Shown here piece by piece: positions 18,627 to 26,096 of a stretch of DNA of 64,000 nt. Both the position numbers and the translations under genes were made by a program. This stretch comes from Thermoflexus hugenholtzii JAD2. Lineage in GTDB: Bacteria; Chloroflexota; Chloroflexia; Chloroflexales; Roseiflexaceae. The notes below the pieces were generated by a model that did no database searches, was not told where the DNA came from, and saw only the letters and a program-made list of their open reading frames with translations. The stretch spans positions 1 to 64,000 of the forward strand of contig CAMCVW010000006.1 of the NCBI GenBank assembly GCA_945881915.1, in the 5' to 3' direction. Each line of letters opens with the position of its first letter. Position 1 is the first letter of the stretch.

Positions 18627-19973
18627 TTATGCCACGTACGCATCGACAATGTCGAGTGCGTTGTCGATGACGGCCAGGCCTTCGCGCAATTGCGCCTCGG
18701 TGATGGTGAGCGGTGGATTGACAAAGAACGTATGCCAGCGCACAAAGGTAAAGATGCCGTGTTCGCGCAGGAACGCATTGAATGCCGGCATTGGTCCGAG
18801 CTCGGTCGGTTTGGGGTTGTAGGGGGTCAGCGCTTCGCGCGTCTCGCGGTTTTTGACCAGCTCGACGATACTAAACAACCCAATCGACCGGACGTCGCCG
18901 ATAGACGGGTGTTTGGCTTTGAGTTTGTTGAGCTCGACGGCGAGGATTGCGCCCATGCGGGCGGCGTTTTCGATCAAGTTATCCGACTTATAGACGTTGA
19001 TACAAGCCACAGCTGCGGCACAACCGACCGAATGGGCGTTATAGGTCAGACCAGCCAGCAGGGGTTTGTCTTCGAAGTATTCAGCAATGGTATCGCTCAC
19101 GACGGCGGCACCGAGGGGCACGTAGGCCGAGGTCAGGCCCTTGGCCATCGTCATGATGTCGGGCACGACATTCCAATGATCGACGGCAAACCATTTGCCG
19201 GTGCGCCCGAATCCGCTCATCACTTCGTCGCAGATGAGCATGATGCCGTACTTATCGCACAGCATGCGTAAGCCCTGCATATAGCCGTCGGGTGGGATGA
19301 TGATGCCGTTGGTGCCGACGACAGATTCGACCACGATGGCTGCCACGGTGTGCGGTCCTTCGAACTGAATGATGTCTTCGATGCTGTTGAGGCAGTCCAT
19401 CGTACAGCCGTCTTTGCTGCCACAGAAGCGGCAGCGGTAACGGTACGGATCAGGGGCACGAACGATACCGGGGATGCCCGGCTCGGCGCCCCACCGGCGT
19501 GGATCGCCGGTCATGGTGATGGCACCGGCCGTCGCACCGTGGTACGAGCGGTAACGTACGATGATTTTGTGGCGGCCGGTGACGGTGCGGGCGATTTTGA
19601 TAGCGTTTTCGTTGGCTTCGGCACCACCGTTCGTAAAGAACGCTTTGGACAAGTTGCCAGGGGTTATCTCTTTGAGCAGTTTGCCCAATTCGGCGCGGAT
19701 GGCAGTGGTGGCCGCCGTCGGCGCAACATACGCGATTTGTTTGAGTTGGGCGGTGATGGCGTCGATGACGCGCTGATCGCCGTGACCGATGTTGACGCAC
19801 ATCAGCTGCGAGTTGAAGTCCATATAGCGCTTGCCGTCGACGTCCCACAAATAGATGCCCTCGGCGCGGTCGATGACCATCGGTTTGATGGCCTTCTGGG
19901 CAGTCCATTCGTACAGTGTGGTCTCACGCGTCAGATCGAGAATCTCTTGGCGGGTGCGTGGTGGTGTGGTCAT
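18627..19973 (-). CDS. class III PLP-dependent aminotransferase
   Basis: A 448-residue fold-type I aminotransferase of the omega-amino acid/taurine:pyruvate group. FTNGGAEANENAIKIAR binds PLP phosphate, RYRSYHGATAGA and LICDEVMSGFGRTGKWF are family signatures, and the Schiff-base Lys is in MTMAKGLTSAYVPLGA. An unusual insertion near residues 178-191 has four cysteines spaced C-x2-C-x5-C-x3-C, suggesting a bound metal. I use the ATG at 19973 because GGGAGGT sits four bases upstream; an in-frame ATG at 19985 would overlap that box. Co-transcribed with the aldehyde dehydrogenase. Confidence 0.92.
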   Translation of the reverse strand: MTTPPRTRQEILDLTRETTLYEWTAQKAIKPMVIDRAEGIYLWDVDGKRYMDFNSQLMCVNIGHGDQRVIDAITAQLKQIAYVAPTAATTAIRAELGKLLKEITPGNLSKAFFTNGGAEANENAIKIARTVTGRHKIIVRYRSYHGATAGAITMTGDPRRWGAEPGIPGIVRAPDPYRYRCRFCGSKDGCTMDCLNSIEDIIQFEGPHTVAAIVVESVVGTNGIIIPPDGYMQGLRMLCDKYGIMLICDEVMSGFGRTGKWFAVDHWNVVPDIMTMAKGLTSAYVPLGAAVVSDTIAEYFEDKPLLAGLTYNAHSVGCAAAVACINVYKSDNLIENAARMGAILAVELNKLKAKHPSIGDVRSIGLFSIVELVKNRETREALTPYNPKPTELGPMPAFNAFLREHGIFTFVRWHTFFVNPPLTITEAQLREGLAVIDNALDIVDAYVA

Positions 19974-20152
19974 ATGACCTCCCATGCGTCTAAAATCAGT
20001 GCTCTGGCGCTATTGTACGCCGTACCGGGCGTGGGCGTCAATGCACTGTGCAAACGTGTGCGCAGTCAGTATGGCCGCGTGGAAACCAGCACCAAAACGC
20101 ATAGGTGCAGTGCTAAAATAGACACAGCAATGTTGCTACACAGGAGTCAGCG

Positions 20153-21301
20153 ATGAAAATCACGAGTATCGAGCTGTTCACCGTTCCCCCACGTTGGTTG
20201 TTCCTCAAAATCAGCACCGACGAAGGCATCAGCGGCTGGGGTGAACCCATCGTCGAAGGGCGCGCAGCGACGACCGCCGCCGCCGTCAACGAACTCAGCG
20301 AATACCTCATCGGCCGTGACCCCAACGACATCGAAGACATCTGGCAGGTGCTCTATCGCGGCGGATTTTACCGCGGCGGTGCGTTGGCCATGAGTGCCAT
20401 CGCCGGCATCGACCAGGCATTGTGGGATATCAAAGGCAAGCGCTACGGCGTCCCCATCTATCAATTGATGGGTGGTGCAGTCCGGCACTCCATCCGTGTC
20501 TATTCGTGGATCGGCGGCGATCGCCCACAGGATATTGCCGAATCCGCCAAAAAAGCCGTGGCGCAAGGCTTTTCTGCCCTCAAAATGAACGCGACCGAAG
20601 AGCTGATGTACCTCGACACACCCGGCAAAATCGACTTGGCTGCCGAACGCGCTGCAGCAGTGCGCGAAGCAGTTGGGCCGAACGTCAGCTTCGCCATGGA
20701 CTTCCACGGTCGCGTCCATCGGCCGATGGCCAAGGTGTTGGCCCGGGCGCTCGAGCCGCATCAATTGTTGTTCATCGAAGAGCCGGTCTTGTCCGAAAAC
20801 TACGAAGCGCTGCGTGACATCGTCAACACCGCATCGATTCCGATTGCCTTGGGCGAGCGCTTGTTCTCGCGCTGGGACTTCAAGCGCATCTTGGCCGAGG
20901 GTCTGGTCGACGTCATCCAGCCCGATTTGTCGCACGCCGGCGGCATCACCGAATGCAAAAAAATCGCTACCATGGCCGAGGCCTACGACGTCGCCTTGGC
21001 ACCACACTGCCCGCTCGGGCCGATAGCGCTGGCGGCCTGTCTGCAAATCGACGCCACCTGCCACAACGCCACCATCCAAGAGCAGAGCCTGGGCATCCAC
21101 TACAACAAGGGCAATGATCTACTCGACTATCTCGTCGATCCGACGGTGTTCAAGTACGACAACGGCATGGTCAAAATCCCCACCGGCCCTGGCTTGGGCA
21201 TCGAAATCAACGAAGAATACGTGCGTGCCAAGGCCAAAGAAGGCCACAACTGGAAGAATCCCATCTGGCGCCACAAGGATGGTTCCGTCGCCGAGTGGTA
21301 A
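20153..21301 (+). CDS. dgoD: D-galactonate dehydratase (enolase superfamily)
   Basis: A 382-residue enolase-superfamily enzyme that removes water from D-galactonate to give 2-keto-3-deoxygalactonate. The N-terminal capping domain starts [15 protein letters not shown]; the barrel carries [14 protein letters not shown] (metal Asp plus catalytic His), [19 protein letters not shown] and the C-terminal [19 protein letters not shown] (catalytic His). Length and motifs match DgoD closely. An AGGAG box precedes the ATG at 20153. No other De Ley-Doudoroff genes are adjacent, so the pathway must be completed elsewhere. Confidence 0.93.
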   Translation: MKITSIELFTVPPRWLFLKISTDEGISGWGEPIVEGRAATTAAAVNELSEYLIGRDPNDIEDIWQVLYRGGFYRGGALAMSAIAGIDQALWDIKGKRYGVPIYQLMGGAVRHSIRVYSWIGGDRPQDIAESAKKAVAQGFSALKMNATEELMYLDTPGKIDLAAERAAAVREAVGPNVSFAMDFHGRVHRPMAKVLARALEPHQLLFIEEPVLSENYEALRDIVNTASIPIALGERLFSRWDFKRILAEGLVDVIQPDLSHAGGITECKKIATMAEAYDVALAPHCPLGPIALAACLQIDATCHNATIQEQSLGIHYNKGNDLLDYLVDPTVFKYDNGMVKIPTGPGLGIEINEEYVRAKAKEGHNWKNPIWRHKDGSVAEW

Positions 21302-21310
21302 GCGGAGTAG

Positions 21311-21339
21311 GTTACAGGTTTGAGGTTACAGGTTTGAGG
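21311..21339. repeat. heptamer-based tandem repeat (TTACAGG/TTTGAGG)
   Basis: Two copies of a 14-bp unit made of two heptamers lie immediately downstream of dgoD. Confidence 0.75.
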
Positions 21340-21409
21340 TAGGTTTAAAGTCAGAACCCCATGCACCTGCGTGCATGGCGATGGAGCAGGGGCGAGGTCA
21401 TTCAGAAGC

Positions 21410-21451
21410 GGGCGAGGTCGTCATGCCCCGCGAAGCGGGGTACCTCGCCCC
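21410..21451. repeat. dispersed double palindrome, copy A
   Basis: Outer arms GGGCGAGGT / ACCTCGCCC enclose an inner hairpin CCCCGC-GAA-GCGGGG. Near-identical copies lie at 22752-22791 and 24041-24081. It is followed by a T-rich run and may also act as a terminator for dgoD. Confidence 0.8.
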
Positions 21452-21500
21452 TTTCTTTTAAATACAGCAAGCAAGCTTGCTTCCTTCCTTGCTTTTTTGC

Positions 21501-21506
21501 TATAAT
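21501..21506 (+). promoter_or_regulatory. -10 box (TATAAT) upstream of the first vapB
   Basis: TATAAT lies 27 bp upstream of the first antitoxin start. Just before it is the palindrome AAGCAAGCTTGCTT, a plausible operator for VapB autoregulation. The second copy of the locus keeps a related inverted repeat (21883-21905) but has a degenerate -10. Confidence 0.5.
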
Positions 21507-21532
21507 TTTGGCAACGTGAAGGAGGACGCACC

Positions 21533-21841
21533 ATGAAAATGACCATCGATCTGCCCGAGGAGCTCATCAAAGCAATCAAAATCCGGGCTGCCCAAGAGCA
21601 ACGCACCGTGCGTGAGTTAGTAGCGGCGTATTTGACCGACGGGTTGTACCCGAGTGACTCGACGCCGACGCCGGCACCGACAGCGACCGATATCGAGATG
21701 GCACCGTGGGGCTTGCCGATTATCCGGAGCATTCCGGGATCACCGCAGTGCACGATGACGGGTGAAGAGTGGATTGAGTTCGTCAATACCTCGTTGACTG
21801 AGCTTGATTACGAAAGATACGAGAATGCTATACGACGCTAA
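21533..21841 (+). CDS. vapB: VapB-type ribbon-helix-helix antitoxin, copy 1 (orphan)
   Basis: A 102-residue antitoxin. The N-terminal 40 residues (MKMTIDLPEELIKAIKIRAA...) form a ribbon-helix-helix DNA-binding domain, and the C-terminal half would wrap a PIN toxin. It is a near copy of the 102-residue protein at 21951-22259. The ribosome-binding site is AAGGAGG. Its partner toxin frame starts 17 bp inside its 3' end exactly as in the second copy, but is truncated by a stop after 14 codons (21825-21869), so this antitoxin has no local toxin. Confidence 0.88.
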   Translation: MKMTIDLPEELIKAIKIRAAQEQRTVRELVAAYLTDGLYPSDSTPTPAPTATDIEMAPWGLPIIRSIPGSPQCTMTGEEWIEFVNTSLTELDYERYENAIRR

Positions 21842-21869
21842 CGTGTGGGTGGCGCTGTTGATTGCGTAG
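21825..21869 (+). pseudogene. vapC: truncated VapC toxin remnant
   Basis: The frame reads MLYDANVWVALLIA and stops at TAG (21867). The first 12 residues match the intact VapC at 22243 (MLYDANMWVAML) apart from two substitutions, with the same 17-bp overlap on vapB. Everything after the first PIN-domain strand is gone; the next copy of the locus begins about 15 bp later. This looks like a tandem duplication followed by toxin loss. Confidence 0.85.
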
Positions 21870-21950
21870 CACGTCTCAACACTCGAAGAAAGCAAGCTTT
21901 CTTGCTTCCTTTTTTTGATTTAATTCCGGCAACGTGAAGGAGGCCGCACC

Positions 21951-22259
21951 ATGAAAATGACCATCGATCTGCCCGAGGAGCTCATCAAAGCCATCAAAAT
22001 CCGGGCCGCCCAAGAGCAACGCACCGTGCGCGAGCTGGTCGCGGCGTATCTGACCGACGGGTTGTATCCATCCGAGCCGGCTACTGCGGCAGAGCACAAG
22101 CCAACCGAGATCGAGATGGCGCCATGGGGCTTGCCCATTATCCGGAGTATTCCGGGATCGCCGCCGTGCACCATGACGGGTGAAGAGACCATCGAGTTTA
22201 TCAACAACGCGCTCACCGAACTGGACTACGAAAGATATCTGAATGCTATACGACGCTAA
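21951..22259 (+). CDS. vapB: VapB-type ribbon-helix-helix antitoxin, copy 2
   Basis: A 102-residue antitoxin with the same RHH N-terminus as copy 1 and a divergent linker (residues 43-54). It has the identical GTGAAGGAGG ribosome-binding region. The downstream toxin start lies 17 bp before its stop, the usual overlapping arrangement that makes antitoxin first. It should neutralise the VapC encoded at 22243-22677 and repress the operon. Confidence 0.9.
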   Translation: MKMTIDLPEELIKAIKIRAAQEQRTVRELVAAYLTDGLYPSEPATAAEHKPTEIEMAPWGLPIIRSIPGSPPCTMTGEETIEFINNALTELDYERYLNAIRR

Positions 22260-22677
22260 CATGTGGGTAGCGATGCTCATTCCACGGCATGTGCATCACG
22301 AACGAGCGCTCTCACACTACGATAGTGTGGCTGGAACTGGATATGTGTTGTTGTCGCAGAGCGTACGTATCAGTGTGCTGCGTCTGCTGACGCAACCGAG
22401 TATCCATCGTGTGTACGCGCTCGAACCAATCACCAACACTGCAGCGTTCGACTACCTAGCGCGCATCACCCAATCACCCAAAGTGCGCAACCTACTCGAA
22501 CCAGCCGAGCTGTTTGTGACGTTGCGTGATCTGGCCTCCCATCCGCACCCAGCCCCCAACCGCTGGATGGATGCCTATTTGTGTGCCGTTGCGCGCCACG
22601 CCGGTGTACCCATCGTGACGCTCGACCGCGGCATGCTCCACTATGCGCAGTATGGGGTGGATGTCGTGGTGCTGTAA
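22243..22677 (+). CDS. vapC: VapC-type PIN-domain toxin (ribonuclease)
   Basis: A 144-residue PIN-domain protein. It begins MLYDANMWVAMLIP with the first catalytic Asp at position 4; the C-terminal part has NRWMDAYLCAVARHAGVPIVTLDRGM with the conserved Asp pair. The second acidic position usually seen in the 'LRLLT' region is not obvious here (SQSVRISVLRLLTQP), so the active site may be slightly atypical. Members cleave tRNA or rRNA. Paired with the overlapping vapB. Confidence 0.88.
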   Translation: MLYDANMWVAMLIPRHVHHERALSHYDSVAGTGYVLLSQSVRISVLRLLTQPSIHRVYALEPITNTAAFDYLARITQSPKVRNLLEPAELFVTLRDLASHPHPAPNRWMDAYLCAVARHAGVPIVTLDRGMLHYAQYGVDVVVL

Positions 22678-22709
22678 TGGTTCATCGGGGGAGCAATCAC
22701 GCAGAGTAC

Positions 22710-22733
22710 CCGCACACGCACGTGTGCGGGTAT
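22710..22733. repeat. perfect palindrome
   Basis: ACCCGCACACG-CA-CGTGTGCGGGT is an 11-bp perfect stem between vapC and the secreted-protein cluster. There is no T-run. Confidence 0.6.
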
Positions 22734-22751
22734 GACGGTTACAGACCGTAG

Positions 22752-22791
22752 GGGCGAGGTCGTCATACCCCGCAAAGCGGGGTACTCGCCC
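22752..22791. repeat. dispersed double palindrome, copy B
   Basis: Same element as 21410-21451: GGGCGAGGT, inner hairpin around GCAAAGC, then ACTCGCCC. Confidence 0.8.
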
Positions 22792-22841
22792 GCACCTACG
22801 CACACCCGTGTAGCGATGTACCTCGCCCACGCATTCAATCG

Positions 22842-22869
22842 AGCGGGGCGTATCACAATAAGCCCCGCT
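22842..22869. repeat. hairpin AGCGGGGC/GCCCCGCT
   Basis: A perfect 8-bp stem with a 12-nt loop. The arms resemble the hairpin found downstream of each secreted paralogue (23712, 24983, 26098). Confidence 0.6.
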
Positions 22870-22926
22870 TACAAAAGAAAACCGAACTGATTGTCATTAC
22901 AATTACCCGTTCCACTATCATTAAAA

Positions 22927-22944
22927 CGTAAAACGCTATATTAT
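22927..22944 (+). promoter_or_regulatory. shared promoter motif, secreted paralogue 1
   Basis: CGTAAAACG followed by TATTAT, ending 28 bp before the ATG. The same GTAAAA(C/T)G motif plus an AT-rich -10-like box sits at almost the same distance upstream of the two other paralogues, so the three genes are probably co-regulated. Confidence 0.55.
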
Positions 22945-22972
22945 AGAAATCGAATTTACGTAAGGAGTTTAA

Positions 22973-23638
22973 ATGAAAACGCACAGCACAGCACAATACC
23001 TCAAGTGGGTCCTCTTTGTCGCATTGATAGTGTGTAGCTTTTTCGTGCCGATGGCTTCGGAGAAGGCCAAGGCGGAAGGGGTAGGACGGGCAGGGTATGC
23101 GAATGGATTTAATGATCAATTCACTGCAAATAATGGCAATTGGGGGTCTTGGTCTGGCAGTAGTTGGTCCTATAAAGCCGGTGTTATCCGTGGGATTGGA
23201 CAAAAAGATAAATTATCTGGATTAGAGTTTACCAAAGCACAATATGCAAATCTCGAATATCAAGCAAAAATGAAACGTATCGGATGTGCAACGTGCGTAA
23301 ATAGGCTTTACATACGATCGACAGCAGTCGGGTGGATTTATTATGGATATACTAACACAGGTCAGTTCTATGTAGAGTCATGTAATTCTGTGTCCTGCAC
23401 TATGTGGCAGAGTTTCAAAGCGAGTAACAAAATCGTAAAAGGTGGATTCAATACTCTTAAAGTGTTGGCAGTGAACAATAGCTATAAGTTCTACATAAAT
23501 AACTCGATGGTATATTCAAGAACGGTTACTGGACCTCTTACGTTAATCAAAACCGGGTATGTAGGAGTCGGTTTTTACTCAACCTCAGCTGTTGGGAATA
23601 GCCTTGATGTAGATTTTGCGATTTTGGTGAAAAAATAA
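22973..23638 (+). CDS. secreted protein, concanavalin-A/LamG-like fold (paralogue 1)
   Basis: A 221-residue exported protein. The N-terminus is MKTHSTAQYLKWVLFVALIV with a signal peptide ending near AKAEG (residue 35). The mature part begins NGFNDQFTANNGNWG and ends with GYVGVGFYSTSAVGNSLDVDFAIL, the start and end pattern of concanavalin-A-like (DUF1080/LamG-type) beta-sandwich domains. A Cys pair (CATC) and NSVSC may form disulfides. Carbohydrate binding is a guess. The TAAGGAG box supports the ATG. Base composition is more AT-rich than the flanking core genes. Two paralogues follow. Confidence 0.82.
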   Translation: MKTHSTAQYLKWVLFVALIVCSFFVPMASEKAKAEGVGRAGYANGFNDQFTANNGNWGSWSGSSWSYKAGVIRGIGQKDKLSGLEFTKAQYANLEYQAKMKRIGCATCVNRLYIRSTAVGWIYYGYTNTGQFYVESCNSVSCTMWQSFKASNKIVKGGFNTLKVLAVNNSYKFYINNSMVYSRTVTGPLTLIKTGYVGVGFYSTSAVGNSLDVDFAILVKK

Positions 23639-23838
23639 CATGTCCGTTTGCCATTTTGCTTGCGATGCGAGAGAACCATCTGACAGTTGAAGATCTGAGA
23701 TGAAACGATGGAGCGGGGCTTTTTGCAAAAAGCTCCGCTTCGTGTTCCATGCAGGTTTAGTAGACATCAGAAAGGAATCAGTACGGGCGAGGTATCCCTT
23801 GTCCATTTGTGATGGCTTCTCTGGACGGAGGAGCGATC
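23509..23838. repeat. 330-bp direct repeat, copy 1
   Basis: This covers the last ~43 codons of paralogue 1 and ~200 bp of 3' flank. It is about 98-99% identical to 24780-25109 (I count only about four or five differences), whereas the upstream coding parts have diverged much more. This points to recent gene conversion. It contains the hairpin AGCGGGGCTTTTTG/CAAAAAGCTCCGCT (23712-23739). Confidence 0.88.
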
Positions 23839-23975
23839 ACGCAGCGGCGTGGAGAGGCTGATTCACAGGCGTGGCGATCACGCAGAGCCGCTGAGGAGAT
23901 GATTCAAAGGGTGGCGATCACACAGAGCCGCTGTAATCTTTCACAGGGGGAGCGATCACGCAGAGCCGCGGAGGA
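23833..23975. repeat. four imperfect ~40-bp repeats containing GCGATCACGCAG
   Basis: Units begin at 23833, 23874, 23914 and 23952 (spacing 41, 40, 38). The core is GCGATCACGCAGAGCCGC plus a G/A-rich tail. Single units recur at 25104, 26219 and 26369. Positions 23639-24164 hold no gene, only these repeats and the palindrome at 24041. Confidence 0.75.
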
Positions 23976-24040
23976 AAAAGAGAGCGCAGAAAAGATAGAA
24001 CGGAACGTTTTGCAAAAAGGCCTGCTCCAATAATGAGTAA

Positions 24041-24081
24041 GGGCGAGGTCGTCATGCCCCGCGAAGCGGGGTAACTCGCCC
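24041..24081. repeat. dispersed double palindrome, copy C
   Basis: Same element as at 21410 and 22752, with inner hairpin CCCCGC-GAA-GCGGGG. Confidence 0.8.
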
Positions 24082-24164
24082 GTTAGATCCACCGTATGGA
24101 AGAGCTCGCGCCTAGTCATGCAAAGAGTCTGACATTACACTTTTACTTACTACTAGCAATTTAA

Positions 24165-24180
24165 CGTAAAATGTTATAAA
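24165..24180 (+). promoter_or_regulatory. shared promoter motif, secreted paralogue 2
   Basis: CGTAAAATG followed by TATAAA, ending 31 bp before the ATG at 24212. It is equivalent to 22927-22944 and 25381-25398. Confidence 0.55.
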
Positions 24181-24211
24181 ATAATTTAGATTGTTATTGT
24201 AGGGAGTCGGT

Positions 24212-24909
24212 ATGCATAAGCACAGCACAGCACAGCACAGCACAGCACAGCACAGCACAGCACAGCACAGCACATTAAATGGCTGCTATTGTCAGTAGTG
24301 TTGGTGTGTAGTTTCTTTGTGCCGATGTCGGCCAAGGCGGAAGGGGTAGCAAGGGCGGGCTACGTAAATGGATTTAATGATCAATTCACTGCAAATACTG
24401 GCAATTGGGTTCCTTTGTATGGTAGTAGTTGGTCCTATAGTAGACGCGGTTCGGTTATTATTGGGAAAGGGCAAACGAAACAGTGGACTGGAATATTGTT
24501 TAGCAAAGCACAATATGCAAATTTCGAATATGAAGTAAAAATGAAACGTATTGGGTGTGACACGTGCACAAATCAGCTTTTCATACGATCGTCAAAAGTC
24601 GGGATAATTTATTATGGGTATACCAACTCAGGTTTTTTTACTATTTATTCATGTAATTCTGTATCCTGCACTACGTGGCAGAGTTTCAAAGCGAGTGACA
24701 TAATCGTAAAATTTGGATCCAATACTCTTAAAGTGTTGGCTGTGAACAATGACTATAAGTTCTACATAAATAAACGGGTGGTATATTCAAGAACGGTTAC
24801 TGGACCTCTTACGTTAATCAAAACCGGGTATGTAGGAGTCGATTTTTACTCAACCTCAGCTGTTGGGAATAGCCTTGATGTAGATTTTGCGATTTTGGTG
24901 AAAAAATAA
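24212..24909 (+). CDS. secreted ConA-like protein (paralogue 2), out of frame through a (CACAG)10 tract
   Basis: The ATG at 24212 has a GGGAG box and corresponds to the starts of paralogues 1 and 3. It is followed after two codons by ten CACAG units; the frame then hits TAG at 24296. The paralogous reading frame (signal peptide core VVLVCSFFVPMSAKAEG, then NGFNDQFTANTGNW to the stop at 24907) is displaced. Removing one 5-bp unit (nine repeats) joins it to the ATG, giving MHK, three HSTAQ blocks, then HIKWLLLSVVLV, which aligns with MKTHSTAQYLKW of paralogue 1. Twelve units would also work. In the displaced frame only a TTG at 24289 could start, without a ribosome-binding site. Best read as a phase-variable gene in its OFF state. 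Confidence 0.8.
24221..24270. repeat. pentanucleotide microsatellite (CACAG)10
   Basis: Ten perfect 5-bp units (plus a trailing CACA) lie three codons into paralogue 2. A 5-bp unit is not a multiple of three, so each gain or loss changes the reading frame; slipped-strand mispairing would switch expression. Confidence 0.97.
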
Positions 24910-25109
24910 CATGTCCGTTTGCCATTTTGCTTGCGATGCGAGAGAATCATCTGACAGTTGAAGATCTGAGATGAAACGATGGAGCGGGGCTTTTTGCAAA
25001 AAGCTCCGCTTCGTGTTCCATGCAGGTTTAGTAGACATCAGAAAGGAATCAGTACGGGCGAGGTATCCCTTGTCCATTTGTGATGGCTTCTCTGGGCGGA
25101 GGAGCGGTC
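24780..25109. repeat. 330-bp direct repeat, copy 2
   Basis: Counterpart of 23509-23838, offset by 1271 bp. It spans the 3' end of paralogue 2 and its downstream hairpin (24983-25010). Confidence 0.88.
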
Positions 25110-25370
25110 ACGTAACGTCGCGGTGGGGCTGAGAAAAGAGAAAGTTTGAGGAGTCTGGTGTGTGGTTGCAAGAAGGTATCTCACATCAGCGGCGTCGAAT
25201 TTTTTATCAACCATTCACGCGCCGCTACACTGGCGTTGTGCGAATGTCGGTCAGCGCTGATTACTCTAGACACTTCCGCACAGCAGCGAACGGCGTTATC
25301 AGCATACGATCTACGCGTGAGTTATTCCTTACAGCGTTGTCGCAGTTGAAGGCACAATCTACCTATCACT
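25104..25370. repeat. degenerate dispersed repeat, copy 1
   Basis: Shares ordered blocks with 26217-26590: a GCGATCACGCAG-like start, GAGGAGTSTGGTGTGTGGT, TTGTGCGAATGTCGGTCAGC and GCAGCGAACGGCGTTATCAG. The tail 25312-25362 recurs at 98-147. The 515-bp gap between paralogues 2 and 3 contains no convincing gene, only this element and the end of the 330-bp repeat. Confidence 0.7.
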
Positions 25371-25380
25371 TTCAATTTAT

Positions 25381-25398
25381 AGTAAAACGTTGTAGTAT
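25381..25398 (+). promoter_or_regulatory. shared promoter motif, secreted paralogue 3
   Basis: AGTAAAACG followed by TAGTAT, ending 26 bp before the ATG at 25425. Confidence 0.5.
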
Positions 25399-25424
25399 AA
25401 ATTGGTAGTTTAAAAGGAGTCATT

Positions 25425-26075
25425 ATGAAAAAGTATAACACCGTGAAGCCGGTGAAGTGGCTTGTATTTGCCCTCGTGTTGGTGTGTAGCTTCTATGTTC
25501 CGATGTCGTCAAAGACGACCAAAGCGTCAGGGGTAGCCAGGGTAGGGTATGCCAACGGATTCAACGAGCAATTTACAACCTCAGCAAGCAACTGGTTTAT
25601 CGTAAGCGGCAAATGGACGTATGGCTCTGGGGTCTTCCGAGGGAATGCCGTCGCGTCAGATACGTCCAGTGTTTTTTTCAAACAAGCGGAATATGCAAAT
25701 TTTGATTTTCAGGTAAAAATGCGCCGCAAAGGGTGCTCAGGTTGCGATAACAGCCTATCGGTGAGAAACTGTTGCGCTCGCAGTTTGAATTTTCATTACG
25801 ATAACTTGCAACGTTATAGCATAATAGCGGAAACTGGAATAGGCTATAAGACTATTCAACCGTCGACTAAATCTACTGCAATCATATCTGGTGGATTTAA
25901 TGTGCTTCGGGTAGTTGCAATAGGAAATGCATACGAGTTTTATGTGAATAACAAACTCCTAAAAAAATTCACTTACTTCGGCCAAAGCAGTGGTCATGTA
26001 GGGATTGAGTTTTTTGCATGGGAAACGAAGGGAAACTACATCGAGGTTGATTACGCAATTCTCAAAACAAAATAA
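25425..26075 (+). CDS. secreted protein, concanavalin-A/LamG-like fold (paralogue 3)
   Basis: A 216-residue exported protein, the most diverged of the three paralogues. The signal peptide (MKKYNTVKPVKWLVFALVLVCSF) ends near residue 36; the mature protein has GYANGFNEQFTTSASNW at the start and GHVGIEFFAWETKGNYIEVDYAIL at the end, the same ConA-like pattern. It has CSGC and NCC cysteine groups in the middle. It lacks the HSTAQ insert and has no simple repeat near its start, so it is constitutively in frame. An AAAAGGAG box precedes the ATG. Confidence 0.8.
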   Translation: MKKYNTVKPVKWLVFALVLVCSFYVPMSSKTTKASGVARVGYANGFNEQFTTSASNWFIVSGKWTYGSGVFRGNAVASDTSSVFFKQAEYANFDFQVKMRRKGCSGCDNSLSVRNCCARSLNFHYDNLQRYSIIAETGIGYKTIQPSTKSTAIISGGFNVLRVVAIGNAYEFYVNNKLLKKFTYFGQSSGHVGIEFFAWETKGNYIEVDYAILKTK

Positions 26076-26096
26076 GGATCACAACTAAAGACTTAC

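Noticed and set aside
20147-21100. 317-codon open frame opposite dgoD
   Set aside because: It is antisense to a clear D-galactonate dehydratase; its composition reflects reverse codons of the enolase gene.
23833-23975. CRISPR array
   Set aside because: Spacers are not unique, repeats are degenerate, and no cas genes are in the window.
24289-24909. Secreted paralogue 2 simply starting at TTG 24289
   Set aside because: There is no ribosome-binding site, the signal peptide would lose its positive N-region, and the ATG at 24212 has the RBS and promoter spacing of the other two paralogues.
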